DNA of 64,000 nt from CAVVDY01 sp963815775 (GCA_963815775.1 CAWFIB010000005.1:124001-188000), one strand, 5' to 3'; counted from the stretch's first letter, positions 26,540-35,721 are shown. Program-made: numbers and translations. The notes: a model not told the origin generated them from the sequence alone.

Positions 26540-27119
26540 TTTTCCCTCCTTGTTTTACCCACCGACAAAGCACCTCACGGATTCCGTTCTTCCTCGGAGC
26601 CTGCAGCGCGATAGGCGACAATTCCTGGGACCAGAGAGCCGAATCTGCGCATTGCTCGTTTTCTAATCGTCGTCTCCAAACGTCAGGGTCTCAATAGGTC
26701 ATTTGTACCGGTCGAGGAGACAACCATCACGCAGCTTTTGAGTTGGGAGGAGGTGGCCTTGTGGGCAAGAGGTCGCATGCGAAACAAGCATGAAACAGCG
26801 CATATCAGAATGCTGTTTCTGAATTTACAGGCGTCAGAATGCACGTCACGGCAATGTTGAGATTGGCAATGGTCCAGCGCGGCAGGAGCTTTTTCCTGAA
26901 CGCTTGCAGACGGTGAGAGTTACCCACCGAGAGGTCTGCAAGCCGAATCTCCGGATAGCGCTGTCCAAAAATAGGTTGGGACACCTTTTCTCATGGCTCG
27001 TTCCAACCCTCATATTCTCAATCTTTAACGTGAGTACCGCCTCCTCTCTCGTGGCACAGAATCCACTGGACCGGCACCAGCCGTGCTGTGACGTTCGTCT
27101 TCCTGGCTGGTACAAATAA
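26540..27119. other. Intergenic region, no supported gene
   Basis: This stretch is flanked by the divergent flavin reductase gene and the AhpD-like remnant. Short frames exist but none has recognisable content. The break point of the AhpD-like gene lies at its right edge, so this DNA may derive from a rearrangement. Confidence 0.5.
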
Positions 27120-27441
27120 TCTATTGCTTGATGCGGTATTGGGAATCGAATCTAAGAACGCCGAGGGCGAAACCGAACAACGACTTTACGCGGTGATGGT
27201 CTGGGAGGAGACACCTTTCTTCACCGAGCGTGAACGCGCCGCACTCGCCTGGACAGAACCAGTTACGCTGGTCGGCCAGGGACACCTGCCGGATGATATT
27301 TACCAGCTAGCTCGCGGCAGGTTCAGCGAGAACGAGCTCGTTAACCTAACCCTGGCAATTATTCGTCATCAACGGATGGAACCGATGGGCGATCAGTTTT
27401 CGCGCCCTACCTGGGTCCTACCAACCTGCCAAGCAGAATAA
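27120..27441 (+). pseudogene. AhpD/carboxymuconolactone decarboxylase family, truncated and frameshifted
   Basis: From about 27157 the frame reads G-E-T-E-Q-R-L-Y-A-V-M-V-W-E-E-T-P-F-F-T-E-R-E-R-A-A-L-A-W-T-E and F-S-E-N-E-L-V-N-L-T-L-A-I. This is typical of the second half of AhpD-like proteins. The N-terminal part with the C-x-x-C active site is absent. After T-L-A-I the conserved I-N-G-W-N-R-W-A-I-S-F-R lies in another frame (from 27361), so there is also a one-base shift. It was an alkylhydroperoxidase-like redox protein. Confidence 0.85.
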
Positions 27442-27458
27442 TGTGAGGACTAGAGGCC

Positions 27459-28196
27459 ATGGCTCTCCAGCTCAAAAAGAAGGAGAGAAGCACGCAGCCG
27501 AAACCTAGGAGCGCAAGCGACCTGCCAAAGCGAGCTGGTGCTTCGGACAAACGGCTCCGTACCGAAGCGGAACCTCCTGCCCGCAAGCCTGCTCATCGTC
27601 TCCGTCTGACTGTCGAGCGGAGAGCCAAACAGCCTGACCAGAGCTCCGTGGTAATGACAGTGGGTCACTCAACGCGAACCTTGAAAGAGTTTGTCGCTCT
27701 GCTGCTTGCTCACGGCGTTAAGCAGTTAATCGATGTTCGAACCATCCCACGCTCGCGACACAATCCGCAATTTAACCGGGACCGGCTACCTCGCCCGCTC
27801 CAAAAAGCTGGAATCCGTTACCGGCATATGGCTGGACTCGGCGGCCTGCGGCATGCGCGCCGTGACTCGATCAATGCAGGGTGGAGAAACGCCAGCTTTC
27901 GCGGTTTTGCTGATTACATGCAGACACCGGAATTTCAAGCGGCCATGGATCAACTCATCCAACTCTCCCAAAAACGGCAAACCGCAATAATGTGCGCCGA
28001 AGCTGTGCCTTGGCGATGCCATCGCTCATTGATTGGCGATGCACTTCTGGTTCGAGGCTTTCGGGTGGAAGAAATTGCAAGCCCGACACGCACGCGGCCG
28101 CATACTCTCACCCCGTGGGCACGAGTGAAAGGGAAGCAACTCTCCTATCCGACCCCTCGGGAAGTCACTAAGGCCGTTGCCGGGGAGGCCGCGTGA
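27459..28196 (+). CDS. DUF488 family protein (long form)
   Basis: The 245-residue protein has a basic, low-complexity N-terminus of about 65 residues and a DUF488 domain. The domain has V-G-H-S-T-R-T-L-K-E-F, then D-V-R-T-I-P-R-S-R-H-N-P-Q-F and a late M-C-A-E-A-V-P-W-R-C-H-R-S-L-I. The paired cysteines of the last motif are a hallmark of the long DUF488 subfamily. The function is unknown. It is the gene before the SdhB-like gene. Confidence 0.9.
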   Translation: MALQLKKKERSTQPKPRSASDLPKRAGASDKRLRTEAEPPARKPAHRLRLTVERRAKQPDQSSVVMTVGHSTRTLKEFVALLLAHGVKQLIDVRTIPRSRHNPQFNRDRLPRPLQKAGIRYRHMAGLGGLRHARRDSINAGWRNASFRGFADYMQTPEFQAAMDQLIQLSQKRQTAIMCAEAVPWRCHRSLIGDALLVRGFRVEEIASPTRTRPHTLTPWARVKGKQLSYPTPREVTKAVAGEAA

Positions 28197-28274
28197 GGAT
28201 TCCTGGCATACCCGAAGGCAGTATCCATTTCAGCGGCATCGGAAATCCTTGTGCAGAATGTTGTAGGAGGTGAT

Positions 28275-29063
28275 GTGGCGGAGAAAACCGTACGTCTGAA
28301 CATCAAAAGGCAGGATAACCCCAATGCGAAGGCTTACTGGGAAGAGTTTGATCTCTGCTGGAGGCCTGGCATGAATGTTATCAGCGCGCTTATGGACATC
28401 GCCATGAGCCCGACAGATCGCAATGGGAAGCAGACGATGCCGATTACATATGACTCGAATTGTCTAGAAGAGGTTTGTGGGTCATGCGCTATGCGGATCA
28501 ATGGCCGGGCAGCAATGGCGTGCTCTTCCCTCATCGACAAGCTGGAACAACCTATTCGGCTCGAGCCCCTGTCACGATTCCCAGTTGTCCGCGACCTGGC
28601 GGTGGATCGCAGGGTGCTGTTTGAGAACCTGAAGCAGGTGCAGGCCTGGGTGCCTGTCGACGGCACTTATGACCTCGGCGCAGGTCCGCGCATCGACCCA
28701 GCGGTGCAAGAGCAGTCTTATCCGCTGTCTCGCTGCATGTCCTGTTGCCTATGCATGGAAGTTTGCCCGCAATTTACAGAACCGACGAGATTCGTTGGGG
28801 CAGCGATCATCAATCAAGTACGGCTTTTCAACCTCCACCCCACCGGAGCACACCTCCGACACGAACGTTTAACAGCGATGATGAGCGATGGTGGAATCCA
28901 CGAGTGCAGCTACGCCGGAAACTGTGTGCAAATCTGCCCCAAGAACATTCCATTGACAACATCTATTTCCATTGTTTACGGCCAAGTGATGAAGCAGGCA
29001 ATCAGAAACCTGTTCCAGAAGCCGGAGCTCACCAGCGTCCAAAAAGAACCGGGACGAAGGTAG
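28275..29063 (+). CDS. sdhB: Succinate dehydrogenase/fumarate reductase iron-sulfur subunit (SdhB)
   Basis: The protein of about 262 residues has an N-terminal [2Fe-2S] domain (C-L-E-E-V-C-G-S-C, with a later M-A-C-S) and a C-terminal bacterial ferredoxin-like domain. The latter has C-M-S-C-C-L-C-M-E-V-C-P and C-S-Y-A-G-N-C-V-Q-I-C-P-K-N-I-P. These carry electrons between the flavin and quinone sites. I place the start at GTG 28275 after a perfect AGGAGGTGAT. No sdhA or sdhC/D is nearby, so it must pair with subunits encoded elsewhere. A decayed copy lies at 16648-16932. Confidence 0.93.
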   Translation: MAEKTVRLNIKRQDNPNAKAYWEEFDLCWRPGMNVISALMDIAMSPTDRNGKQTMPITYDSNCLEEVCGSCAMRINGRAAMACSSLIDKLEQPIRLEPLSRFPVVRDLAVDRRVLFENLKQVQAWVPVDGTYDLGAGPRIDPAVQEQSYPLSRCMSCCLCMEVCPQFTEPTRFVGAAIINQVRLFNLHPTGAHLRHERLTAMMSDGGIHECSYAGNCVQICPKNIPLTTSISIVYGQVMKQAIRNLFQKPELTSVQKEPGRR

Positions 29064-29162
29064 CGCATCTAAACACTACCGGAACAGTTGTTGCGCAAAA
29101 CGTAGACATTCTGCTTCTTTACCGGCCAGTCCAGCCCGTTTCTTAGCCAAAGCATCTTTCAG

Positions 29163-29262
29163 TTAGTTCTGATCCGTCCCGAAATAGTGGCCTAGTTCAT
29201 GGATGATCGTTAGGCGGATTTGTTGCGCGGACTCCGGCCCTCGCTGGGGGAGACCTCTTGAA
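29163..29262 (-). pseudogene. Zincin-like metallopeptidase remnant (HELGHYFG)
   Basis: Minus-strand translation gives Q-Q-I-R-L-T-I-I-H-E-L-G-H-Y-F-G-T-D-Q-N-stop, the zinc-binding end of a small MMP-like zincin family. Only about 32 codons remain upstream before a stop near 29263, and the normal N-terminus of about 90 residues is missing. It is a remnant. The short length limits certainty. Confidence 0.6.
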
Positions 29263-29703
29263 TATTCTTATGATAAACGCACGATGTAATCGGGCCCGCT
29301 CGCTCACTCCGAATAAGCGTCATCGTCCTCGTCATCATCCTCGTTATCATCGTCATGTTCTGTGCCATCGCCTTCGTCTTCATCCTCGTTTGGCTCTTGC
29401 CGAAGGAGCATATCGGCAGGTACCGGTCGATCAGAAGGGGGGAGTCGAAGATTTATGGATCTATTCTGCTTCACGTCCAATGGTACGCCTCGCACCCCTT
29501 GCCAAACGCTGGTATTCCCAATGTCCCGGCGGGAGGAACTCTTCGAGCGCGAGGACACACTCGACTTTGATGTGCGGCTTTGGGGTGCCGGTGGTCTCAT
29601 CTTAATGCTGAGAGCACTAGAGCACTTGCGTGGGTTGGAGGCAGCACGAGCCGTTTTCGCTACAGCTGACCGCAGTCTATGGACGCCGCCGACGGATGAA
29701 TTG
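29263..29703. other. Region without a recognised gene
   Basis: One plus-strand frame (29362-29754) contains a plausible-looking segment, E-E-L-F-E-R-E-D-T-L-D-F-D-V-R-L-W, but it has no family I know and no good ribosome binding site. I do not call it a gene. Confidence 0.4.
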
Positions 29704-29955
29704 CTATTTCTTTTTTGTTTGCCTGCCAGATGTTGCTGTCCGACTTGGGATTAGCCGGAGGGCAGTTCCTTTATGGATCGCGACATGGTCGCTTTTATCG
29801 CTCTTGATCAAATATTGGGGCGCCTCTCTCGAAGCGTGATGCATGTATCCCTTGAACCTCGTGTTGGAAGTGATCTTCTTGGTGATGACTCCGCTAACTC
29901 GGCCAGCCTCGGAATTCCATCTCACGTGGTCGCCGATATTGAATGCTTTATGCAT
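29704..29955 (-). CDS. DUF2945 (hypervirulence-associated TUDOR-like) protein
   Basis: The 83-residue protein matches DUF2945: F-N-I-G-D-H-V-R-W-N-S-E-A-G-R-V-S-G, T-R-F-K-G-Y-M-H-H-A-S-R-E-A-P-Q-Y-L-I-K-S-D-K-S-D and H-K-G-T-A-L. The single small beta-barrel fold is TUDOR-like and the function is unknown. Similar proteins are frequent in stress gene clusters of acidobacteria and proteobacteria. It has a basic C-terminal tail. Confidence 0.93.
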   Translation of the reverse strand: MHKAFNIGDHVRWNSEAGRVSGVITKKITSNTRFKGYMHHASREAPQYLIKSDKSDHVAIHKGTALRLIPSRTATSGRQTKKK

Positions 29956-30287
29956 TGAAGTCGCTCAAAGTCATTACAAAATGCGAAGCAATCTCTGCGG
30001 ACCGCTATGCCTCCGTCTCTCTTTTCTCCCCGCGCAGCCCCGTTGTCATTACGTGCTAACCACTGAACTTGAATTACGAAGCGCACAGCCCTTGTCTGAA
30101 ACCTCAGAAGGGCCGACATGACGATGATCGACGATGTGTTGCGGCAAGACTGGTCAACATTGCACAGTCTCTCCATAGATCTTTAGCTACGATATTCCCG
30201 CCAAAGCAGCCCGACGGAGCCAAGCTAGGGAAAGGCGAAGGGAGCTGGAACCTTTGGATGGAACGGTACAGTTCCAGAGCCCGACGG
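29956..30287. other. Intergenic region, no supported gene
   Basis: This stretch lies downstream of the ECF sigma factor gene and upstream of the DUF2945 gene, both on the minus strand. No frame has convincing content. Confidence 0.5.
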
Positions 30288-31004
30288 TCACTGCATCGCC
30301 GCAGCGGAGTCGTCCATGTTCGAGAGGTGTTTCTGAATTCTTTCAAACACATTCTTAACAACTCGATCACACCGAACGGCATGGAAATTGAATGCTTCTT
30401 TCCTTTCCATTCCAGCGCGCGCGTAAAGACTCTTGCGCAACAATGCCCGTGCTCGATGGAGGCGAACTTTGACGTTCTCTTCGCTGATTTCGAGGACATC
30501 CGCGGCATCGCTCGTGCTCATTTCCTCTACGTCTCGCAGCATGAAAATGGTTCGGTAAGCATCCGGCAGCTTTTCGACCGCTTCTTCCAGCAACCTGCGA
30601 ATCTCCGAGCTTGACGCTTGCTGTTCTGGATCAGGTGCTAATGAGGCCAACCGATCCATGGGGTCTCCCTCCCGTTCTGACATTGGTGTCAACTCCTGAT
30701 ATCGGTTTGCGCGTTGCTGTCGCGCTAAAGCTTCATGCACCGCGATGCGCGTCAGCCAGGTGGAAAACTTTGCCCTCCCGGCAAACTGGTCGAGATGCTC
30801 GTACGCGCGCACGTAGGCGTCCTGCATTACGTCCTCAGCTTCGCCATCATTGCGCAGAATAGCCCGAGCCACCCGGTAGAGGCGCTGGTTGTGACGGCGC
30901 ATGACGATTTCAAACATCCCCGTCTCACCCGCTAACACACGGGCCACAAGCTCTTCGTCACTCGAGGGCTCTCGCGAAGTAGCCACTTCCGCTGGGCTGA
31001 CCAT
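30288..31004 (-). CDS. ECF-type RNA polymerase sigma factor
   Basis: From ATG 31004 the protein has 238 residues. Sigma-70 region 2 is F-E-I-V-M-R-R-H-N-Q-R-L-Y-R-V-A-R-A-I-L-R, then E-D-V-M-Q-D-A-Y-V-R-A-Y and F-S-T-W-L-T-R-I-A. Region 4 is L-P-D-A-Y-R-T-I-F-M-L-R-D-V-E-E-M-S and V-K-V-R-L-H-R-A-R. About 50 extra C-terminal residues with H-A-V-R-C-D-R may form a small regulatory tail. It has no adjacent anti-sigma gene. It directs RNA polymerase to stress promoters. Confidence 0.95.
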   Translation of the reverse strand: MVSPAEVATSREPSSDEELVARVLAGETGMFEIVMRRHNQRLYRVARAILRNDGEAEDVMQDAYVRAYEHLDQFAGRAKFSTWLTRIAVHEALARQQRANRYQELTPMSEREGDPMDRLASLAPDPEQQASSSEIRRLLEEAVEKLPDAYRTIFMLRDVEEMSTSDAADVLEISEENVKVRLHRARALLRKSLYARAGMERKEAFNFHAVRCDRVVKNVFERIQKHLSNMDDSAAAMQ

Positions 31005-31218
31005 ACAAAGCCTCCATATGATGGAGTCACGAGCACAATAAAGGTTACAGATCAAACCGCAGCGGCTCAGGAAGAGAAGTAGGGGGTAATCTTGGCCTTG
31101 CCCCTAGAATCCGTATCCCATAACTGAATGTACTTCGTAGTCGTCGTGGCTGTGGGAAAGTTGGAAAGCGCTTTTTGCTTTCCTACTTTTCCATGGCCTG
31201 CTTTGATTGCCGGTGCGT

Positions 31219-32115
31219 TCAGTTCGCGTATGCTTCCGCGCTCAACGCCGAGTTTTGTTCGAACTGCATCGGACTGACGTAATTCAGAGTCGAGTGCAGT
31301 CTGGTTTGGTTATACCAGTGCAGCCAGTCGAGGGCTTCATCCTGGCCCTGACACCGCGTTTCGAAGTGCTGACCATGCAACCGTTCCACCTTTAGCGATC
31401 CGAACAACGTCTCGCTGCAGGCGTTATCCCAGCAGTTGCCTTTGCGACTCATCGAGGGTGTAATTCCGCACTCTTGCAGCAGCTTGGCGAACTCATAGCT
31501 GGCATACTGACTGCCTCGATCGCTGTGAAAGATCAGTCTTGCCTCGCGGTCCGGGAAGCGTAGGAACCAGGCCATCCGCAGGGCATCGATGACGATCTCG
31601 CTGGTGATCTGCTCCCGCAGCGACCAGCCTACGATGCGGCGGCTGAACAGGTCCATGACCACAGCCAGAAACAGCCAGCCTTCGTCGGTTGCGATGTAGG
31701 TTACGTCGCCGACCCAGACCTGATTCGGTGCCGCCGCGGTGAAGTTGCGATCCAGCAGGTTGGGTGCAATCGGCAGACCGTGCCGGCTGTCCGTGGTGGT
31801 GATTCGGAAACGGCGCTTGCCGCGTGCTCGGATACCGTTCCGCTGCATCACTCGTTGCACCCGCAGCTTGCCTACGCGGATGCCCCGGGCCCGCAGCTCC
31901 CGCCACAGGCGCGGCCAACCGTACGCTCCCCGGTTCTCGGCAAACACGGCACGGATATGAGCCAGCAGTGCCTCCTCGCTCAGGTGCCGACGCTCAGCCA
32001 TATTTCGACGGCGGACAAAGTGTTCATGATAGCCAGCCACGCTCACGCGTAGAACCCGGCATTGCACGCTGATCGGCCATACCCGCTTGTTCCGGTAGAT
32101 AAAGGCGTACTTCAT
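31219..32115 (-). CDS. IS3-family transposase OrfB (DDE integrase domain)
   Basis: The 298-residue protein has a helix-turn-helix N-terminus and an rve/DDE integrase domain. Catalytic residues are visible in V-G-D-V-T-Y-I-A-T (Asp), I-F-H-S-D-R-G-S-Q-Y-A-S (Asp) and N-A-C-S-E-T-L-F-G-S (Glu). It starts inside the end of orfA (ATGA). A slippery G-A-A-A-A-A-G stretch near the end of orfA could give a programmed -1 frameshift product OrfAB, typical of the family. Confidence 0.96.
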   Translation of the reverse strand: MKYAFIYRNKRVWPISVQCRVLRVSVAGYHEHFVRRRNMAERRHLSEEALLAHIRAVFAENRGAYGWPRLWRELRARGIRVGKLRVQRVMQRNGIRARGKRRFRITTTDSRHGLPIAPNLLDRNFTAAAPNQVWVGDVTYIATDEGWLFLAVVMDLFSRRIVGWSLREQITSEIVIDALRMAWFLRFPDREARLIFHSDRGSQYASYEFAKLLQECGITPSMSRKGNCWDNACSETLFGSLKVERLHGQHFETRCQGQDEALDWLHWYNQTRLHSTLNYVSPMQFEQNSALSAEAYAN

Positions 32116-32414
32116 TTCTGGCCTTTCGCGAAGTACGCCGTCGCTTTTTCCAGGATGTCGCGCTCCATCTTGACCCGCGCCAACTCAGCCCGCAACCGGC
32201 TGATCTCCATCTGCTCGGCGCTCACCTTCGAAGCGCTGTCAGCCCCCTTCAGCTTGCCCTCCCGTGAGGCCTTGACCCAGTTGAATAGTGTCTGATCCAC
32301 CATCCCCAGGCTGCGTGCCGCGGCGGCTATGCTCTGGCCCGACTCCACCAACCGCACCGCCTCCTGCTTGAACGCCAGCGTGTATCGTGCCCGCTTCCCA
32401 TTCGTCATCTTCAT
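32112..32414 (-). CDS. IS3-family transposase OrfA
   Basis: The 100-residue protein has the HTH of IS3-type OrfA (Y-T-L-A-F-K-Q-E-A-V-R-L-V-E-S-G-Q and L-G-M-V-D-Q-T-L-F-N-W-V-K). A leucine-zipper-like helix follows (M-E-I-S-R-L-R-A-E-L-A-R-V-K-M-E-R-D-I-L). It binds the terminal inverted repeats. It is almost identical to the copy at 47821-48123. Confidence 0.97.
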   Translation of the reverse strand: MKMTNGKRARYTLAFKQEAVRLVESGQSIAAAARSLGMVDQTLFNWVKASREGKLKGADSASKVSAEQMEISRLRAELARVKMERDILEKATAYFAKGQK

Positions 32415-32522
32415 CTCCCTTACTGATGTTAATCACTCAGCTAAGGGATACGTTTTTCGCGGGCAAGGTCAATCTGTAACCGATTCGCTCCTGCCAACTC
32501 CATTCTCTTGGAGGCGGCACAC

Positions 32523-32963
32523 ATGAACAAGGGATTTGATTCACGATTGGAACAGGGTTGGTGGGTACTGCGGATCGGGCTTGGGGTGGGGCCGTTCTTG
32601 GCAGGCTTGGACAAATATTTCAACCTCCTAACCAACTGGCCCGCCTACATCAGTCCGCTGGCCCTGAAAATACTGCCGTTCAGCGGACAAACCTTCATGC
32701 ATATCGTCGGCGTCATTGAGATGATCGTGGGACTGGCGATTCTGACCAAGTGGACACGCCTGGGCGCATATATTGCTTCAGCATGGCTCCTTGCCATCGC
32801 CATCAACCTTGTTTCGACAGGAATGTTCTTTGATGTCGCAGTGCGAGATGTAGAGATTGCTTTGGCGGCTTTTGTGCTTGCGCGCTTGACTGAGGTGCGC
32901 AGCGATGCTCTACAGAGTGACGTTCCAAGCAAACGGAGTGCAAACGCTATTGTTTCTACGTGA
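32523..32963 (+). CDS. DoxX-like integral membrane protein
   Basis: The 146-residue protein has four hydrophobic helices in the arrangement of DoxX-type membrane proteins. These include W-W-V-L-R-I-G-L-G-V-G-P-F-L-A-G-L-D-K-Y-F near the N-terminus and H-I-V-G-V-I-E-M-I-V-G-L-A-I-L in the second helix. ATG 32523 is chosen because GGAGG (32510-32514) lies 8 nt upstream; TTG 32508 is less likely. DoxX proteins act in membrane redox processes, but the substrate is unknown. It begins 51 nt after the IS element, so its natural promoter may have been disrupted. Confidence 0.78.
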   Translation: MNKGFDSRLEQGWWVLRIGLGVGPFLAGLDKYFNLLTNWPAYISPLALKILPFSGQTFMHIVGVIEMIVGLAILTKWTRLGAYIASAWLLAIAINLVSTGMFFDVAVRDVEIALAAFVLARLTEVRSDALQSDVPSKRSANAIVST

Positions 32964-33050
32964 TTCCAACAAACGCACGTCGTGTCCGGTGACGCTGGCA
33001 AAGCGATCACCACTTTCCAGAGACAGGGATGTGGATTGGCGAGAAGAGAG

Positions 33051-33647
33051 ATGCAAACAATACTTGAGCCCCAGTCGCTAGCCAGTGCTGGCCTGCAGGA
33101 ATTGATACGGGAAATGTTGGTCCGTCTCGGCGAGGACCCGGAACGAGATGGCCTGCAGCAAACTCCGGAGCGCATTGAGCGTTCAATGCAGTGTCTGACG
33201 AAAGGCTACCAGGAGAACCCAGAGGAAACTCTGCTGGGGGCGATGTTCGATGTGGCTTACGACGAGATGGTGATTGTTAAAGACATTGAGATGTTTAGTC
33301 TCTGCGAACACCACCTGCTGCCATTTTTCGGCAAAGTCCACGTCGCCTATATTCCGCAAGGAAAAGTCATTGGGCTCAGCAAGGTTCCTCGCCTGGTAGA
33401 GGTGTTTGCGCGTCGATTGCAGTTGCAGGAGCGGCTCACAACGCAAATTGCTGAGGCGATTGAGGGTGCTATCAAACCGCAAGGCGTAGGAGTAGTCATT
33501 GAAGCAAGACATTTGTGCATGATGATGCGCGGCGTCGAGAAGCAGCATTCCTCTACAATAACGTCCTCCATGCTGGGTGCTTTCCGTAGGAAAGAGACCC
33601 GGGACGAGTTTCTCACGCTCATTCGCGCAAGAGACAGCGCGTTCTAG
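33051..33647 (+). CDS. folE: GTP cyclohydrolase I
   Basis: The 198-residue protein is a FolE-type GTP cyclohydrolase I, which converts GTP to 7,8-dihydroneopterin triphosphate, the first step of folate and pterin synthesis. Characteristic motifs are L-Q-Q-T-P-E-R-I-E-R-S, F-S-L-C-E-H-H-L-L-P-F-F-G-K (zinc and catalytic His/Cys), V-I-G-L-S-K, and R-H-L-C-M-M-M-R-G-V. ATG 33051 fits the domain start. Pterin cofactors fit with the molybdopterin-type domain encoded at 35722-37383 only loosely. Confidence 0.96.
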   Translation: MQTILEPQSLASAGLQELIREMLVRLGEDPERDGLQQTPERIERSMQCLTKGYQENPEETLLGAMFDVAYDEMVIVKDIEMFSLCEHHLLPFFGKVHVAYIPQGKVIGLSKVPRLVEVFARRLQLQERLTTQIAEAIEGAIKPQGVGVVIEARHLCMMMRGVEKQHSSTITSSMLGAFRRKETRDEFLTLIRARDSAF

Positions 33648-34076
33648 CTTGGAAATCGGTACCTTGGTTACCGGATCGCTGCGGGACCGAGGCCCGAATG
33701 GGCCACATGAGCCGGTCAGGATCTCGGCGTAGGGGAAGAGGCAGAAAATGGTCGGGCACCGCGCCTGGCTGCGCGGTCGATGGCGGCAAACCGGTGAGCG
33801 TCGGTTTCCCGGACCCGCAACCCGCCCGAACAGCCCCAACTCGGTGCTGATCTGACATTGATGTGCCGGCTCTACCCGAAATGCGAACCGCAACCTGTCC
33901 CACGCGATCACCAAAACGGCCCAGGGCAAACAGCAGGCGCCGCTCGACATAGCCCTGCACCGCGTTTGGGTAAGCGCAGAAACTTACATCGTAATACGAT
34001 ATATGTTTATACCGGCTGCCTGGGCGGTTCCTTGTAGGGCTGGCCATTGAGGTGGGTCGCTGGCGGATGTCCCTGG
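33648..34076. other. Intergenic region, no supported gene
   Basis: About 430 nt between folE and the candidate CRP-type site. No frame with a family match was found on either strand. Confidence 0.5.
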
Positions 34077-34092
34077 TGTGACAAAAGTCACG
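34077..34092. promoter_or_regulatory. Candidate CRP/FNR-family binding site
   Basis: TGTGACAAAAGTCACG is an imperfect palindrome with the TGTGA-N6-TCAC layout used by CRP-type regulators, one mismatch from the symmetric consensus. It lies about 195 nt before the hemerythrin gene. The distance is rather long, and no promoter is evident. Confidence 0.4.
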
Positions 34093-34286
34093 GTCTGCCG
34101 CGGTGCGAGCTCCTATCTTGGTGGTAAGGGAAGCTCAACAGCCTGACGAATGCGCTCAGCGCGTTGCCACACTGAACCTTGCAGAGTTGCTCGCCGCTGG
34201 CAAGAGGGCGAAGAAGCCCGGCAGAACGGCGAATAGAACTCGTCTGCCTGCTGCGTCATCTGAACTAAAGAGGAGATTTTTGCAGA

Positions 34287-34826
34287 ATGCCAGTACAAAT
34301 TGGAGCGCCAGTCCACTCTTTTTTCGATCCTACCGGATTGCTTTCCGACTGCCATCGTCGCATCGAGATGTTCCTGAGGGCCTTGCAGTCAGTCGCGCCA
34401 TTTCTGGCGGAGTCGCCGAATGTGGAAACCCGGGCATCGCTTGCCACGGCATTACATTATTTCCGTGAAGCCGCGCCCAAGCATAATGCCGACGAGGAAG
34501 AATCTCTTTTTCCCCGACTGCGGCAGGCCGCCGATCCGCGAGCGAAAGCGGTCCTCGACAAGCTGGCTGCTCTCGAAGATGAGCACCGATGGGCGGCTCC
34601 CTTGCATGAGCAGATTGACCAGCTCGGAACGAAGTTCCTCACCTCGGGACGGTTGGGGCCAGAAGAGGTCGAGACCTTTCGATCGGCGGTTGCAGGACTC
34701 GTCTCCATGTATCGCTCGCACATCGCCCTCGAGGATGAAGTTGTCTTTCCTTGCGCGACCGAGGTTTTGTCGCCGAAAGATAAAGCTGCGATTGCCGGAG
34801 AGATGGCAAGCAGGCGAAATTTATGA
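34287..34826 (+). CDS. Hemerythrin (HHE) domain protein
   Basis: The 179-residue protein is a hemerythrin-like four-helix bundle. Metal-ligand motifs visible in order are D-C-H-R-R-I-E, P-K-H-N-A-D-E-E-E-S-L-F-P-R, E-D-E-H-R-W-A and R-S-H-I-A-L-E-D-E-V-V-F-P. Such proteins carry a nonheme diiron centre and act in O2 or NO binding or iron homeostasis. It is followed closely by a methyltransferase gene. It fits the NO/oxygen theme of the island. Confidence 0.92.
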   Translation: MPVQIGAPVHSFFDPTGLLSDCHRRIEMFLRALQSVAPFLAESPNVETRASLATALHYFREAAPKHNADEEESLFPRLRQAADPRAKAVLDKLAALEDEHRWAAPLHEQIDQLGTKFLTSGRLGPEEVETFRSAVAGLVSMYRSHIALEDEVVFPCATEVLSPKDKAAIAGEMASRRNL

Positions 34827-34884
34827 GCTCAGCTACACGCGGGAGCGGCCGGCCTGGATTCTCCCAACCCGGAGTGAGCCGCTC

Positions 34885-35460
34885 ATGAATCGCTTGCACA
34901 GGTGGTATTGCCAGAGCAGTCACTGGAATCGAACGATCGGACAGACTATTCCCTGGGCGCTGCAAAGCATGAGCCTCGGCGACCGGGTGCTGGAGTTGGG
35001 TCCGGGGCCTGGGCTGTCGACGAATTCGTTGCGTCGCCGTTGCCGCCATCTCACTTGCCTTGAGATTGACTTTAAGCTTGCCAGCAAGCTGAATCAGCGC
35101 TTCCCCGAATCCGACGTTAAGGTATTTTGCGGCAGTGCGACGCATGCACCGTTTGCAGACGGCTCATTCAGCAATGTCGTCTGCTTCACCATGCTCCACC
35201 ATCTCTCCTCCTACCAGATGCAGGACCGGCTGTTCGCAGAGGTTTATCGAATCCTTCGACCCGGCGGGAGCTTCATTGGAACTGACAGCATGGCGTCGTT
35301 TCGGATGAGTGTCTTCCATCTGTTCGACACAATGGTTCTTGTTGACCCAGCAACGCTTCCGGCCAGGCTTCAGGCCGCCGGATTCCGCGATATAGATGTG
35401 GAGACGGCGCGACCCAGATTTCGATTTGCTGCGTGGCGCCGAGATTCTCAGAACACATGA
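34885..35460 (+). CDS. Class I SAM-dependent methyltransferase
   Basis: The 191-residue protein has the SAM-binding motif V-L-E-L-G-P-G-P-G-L (motif I), F-C-G-S-A-T-H-A-P-F-A-D-G-S-F (motif II region) and L-R-P-G-G-S-F-I (post-motif). ATG 34885 follows GGAG 14 nt upstream. It starts 58 nt after the hemerythrin gene on the same strand and may be co-transcribed. The acceptor is unknown; lipid, quinone or small-molecule methylation are options. Confidence 0.9.
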   Translation: MNRLHRWYCQSSHWNRTIGQTIPWALQSMSLGDRVLELGPGPGLSTNSLRRRCRHLTCLEIDFKLASKLNQRFPESDVKVFCGSATHAPFADGSFSNVVCFTMLHHLSSYQMQDRLFAEVYRILRPGGSFIGTDSMASFRMSVFHLFDTMVLVDPATLPARLQAAGFRDIDVETARPRFRFAAWRRDSQNT

Positions 35461-35721
35461 CTCTCTCCCAACTTTTTCGGACAGGTAACGGTCTGCTACC
35501 GGGGACGGAAGAGCGAAGAAGACGATTGCATTTTGTAAGCCGAAACTTTCGCTCCTGCGTTACCGGAGCCAGTATCGAGCGGCTTCTTCGTGAGCCGTGA
35601 CTGCGACAGCCCTTGATACCGAGAAGCCGCGGGATGGCAGGTCGGGATGCGTTAACGCGTCCTGACATTGGCGGTTTTCTCGAGACGAGCAGAAACCATT
35701 CCTCTTCGAATCGAGCTAAGT

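Larger units (their letters stand above)
31093..32471 (-). mobile_element. IS3-family insertion sequence, copy 1 (complete)
   Basis: The element is about 1379 bp. Its ends are short inverted repeats (TGGCCTTGCCC at the left and TGACCTTGCCC at the right, one mismatch). The flanking 4-bp direct repeat is ATCT. It carries orfA and orfB overlapping by 4 nt. A second copy of about 1378 bp is at 47764-49141 in opposite orientation. Because orfB is complete here, this copy may still be active. Confidence 0.92.
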
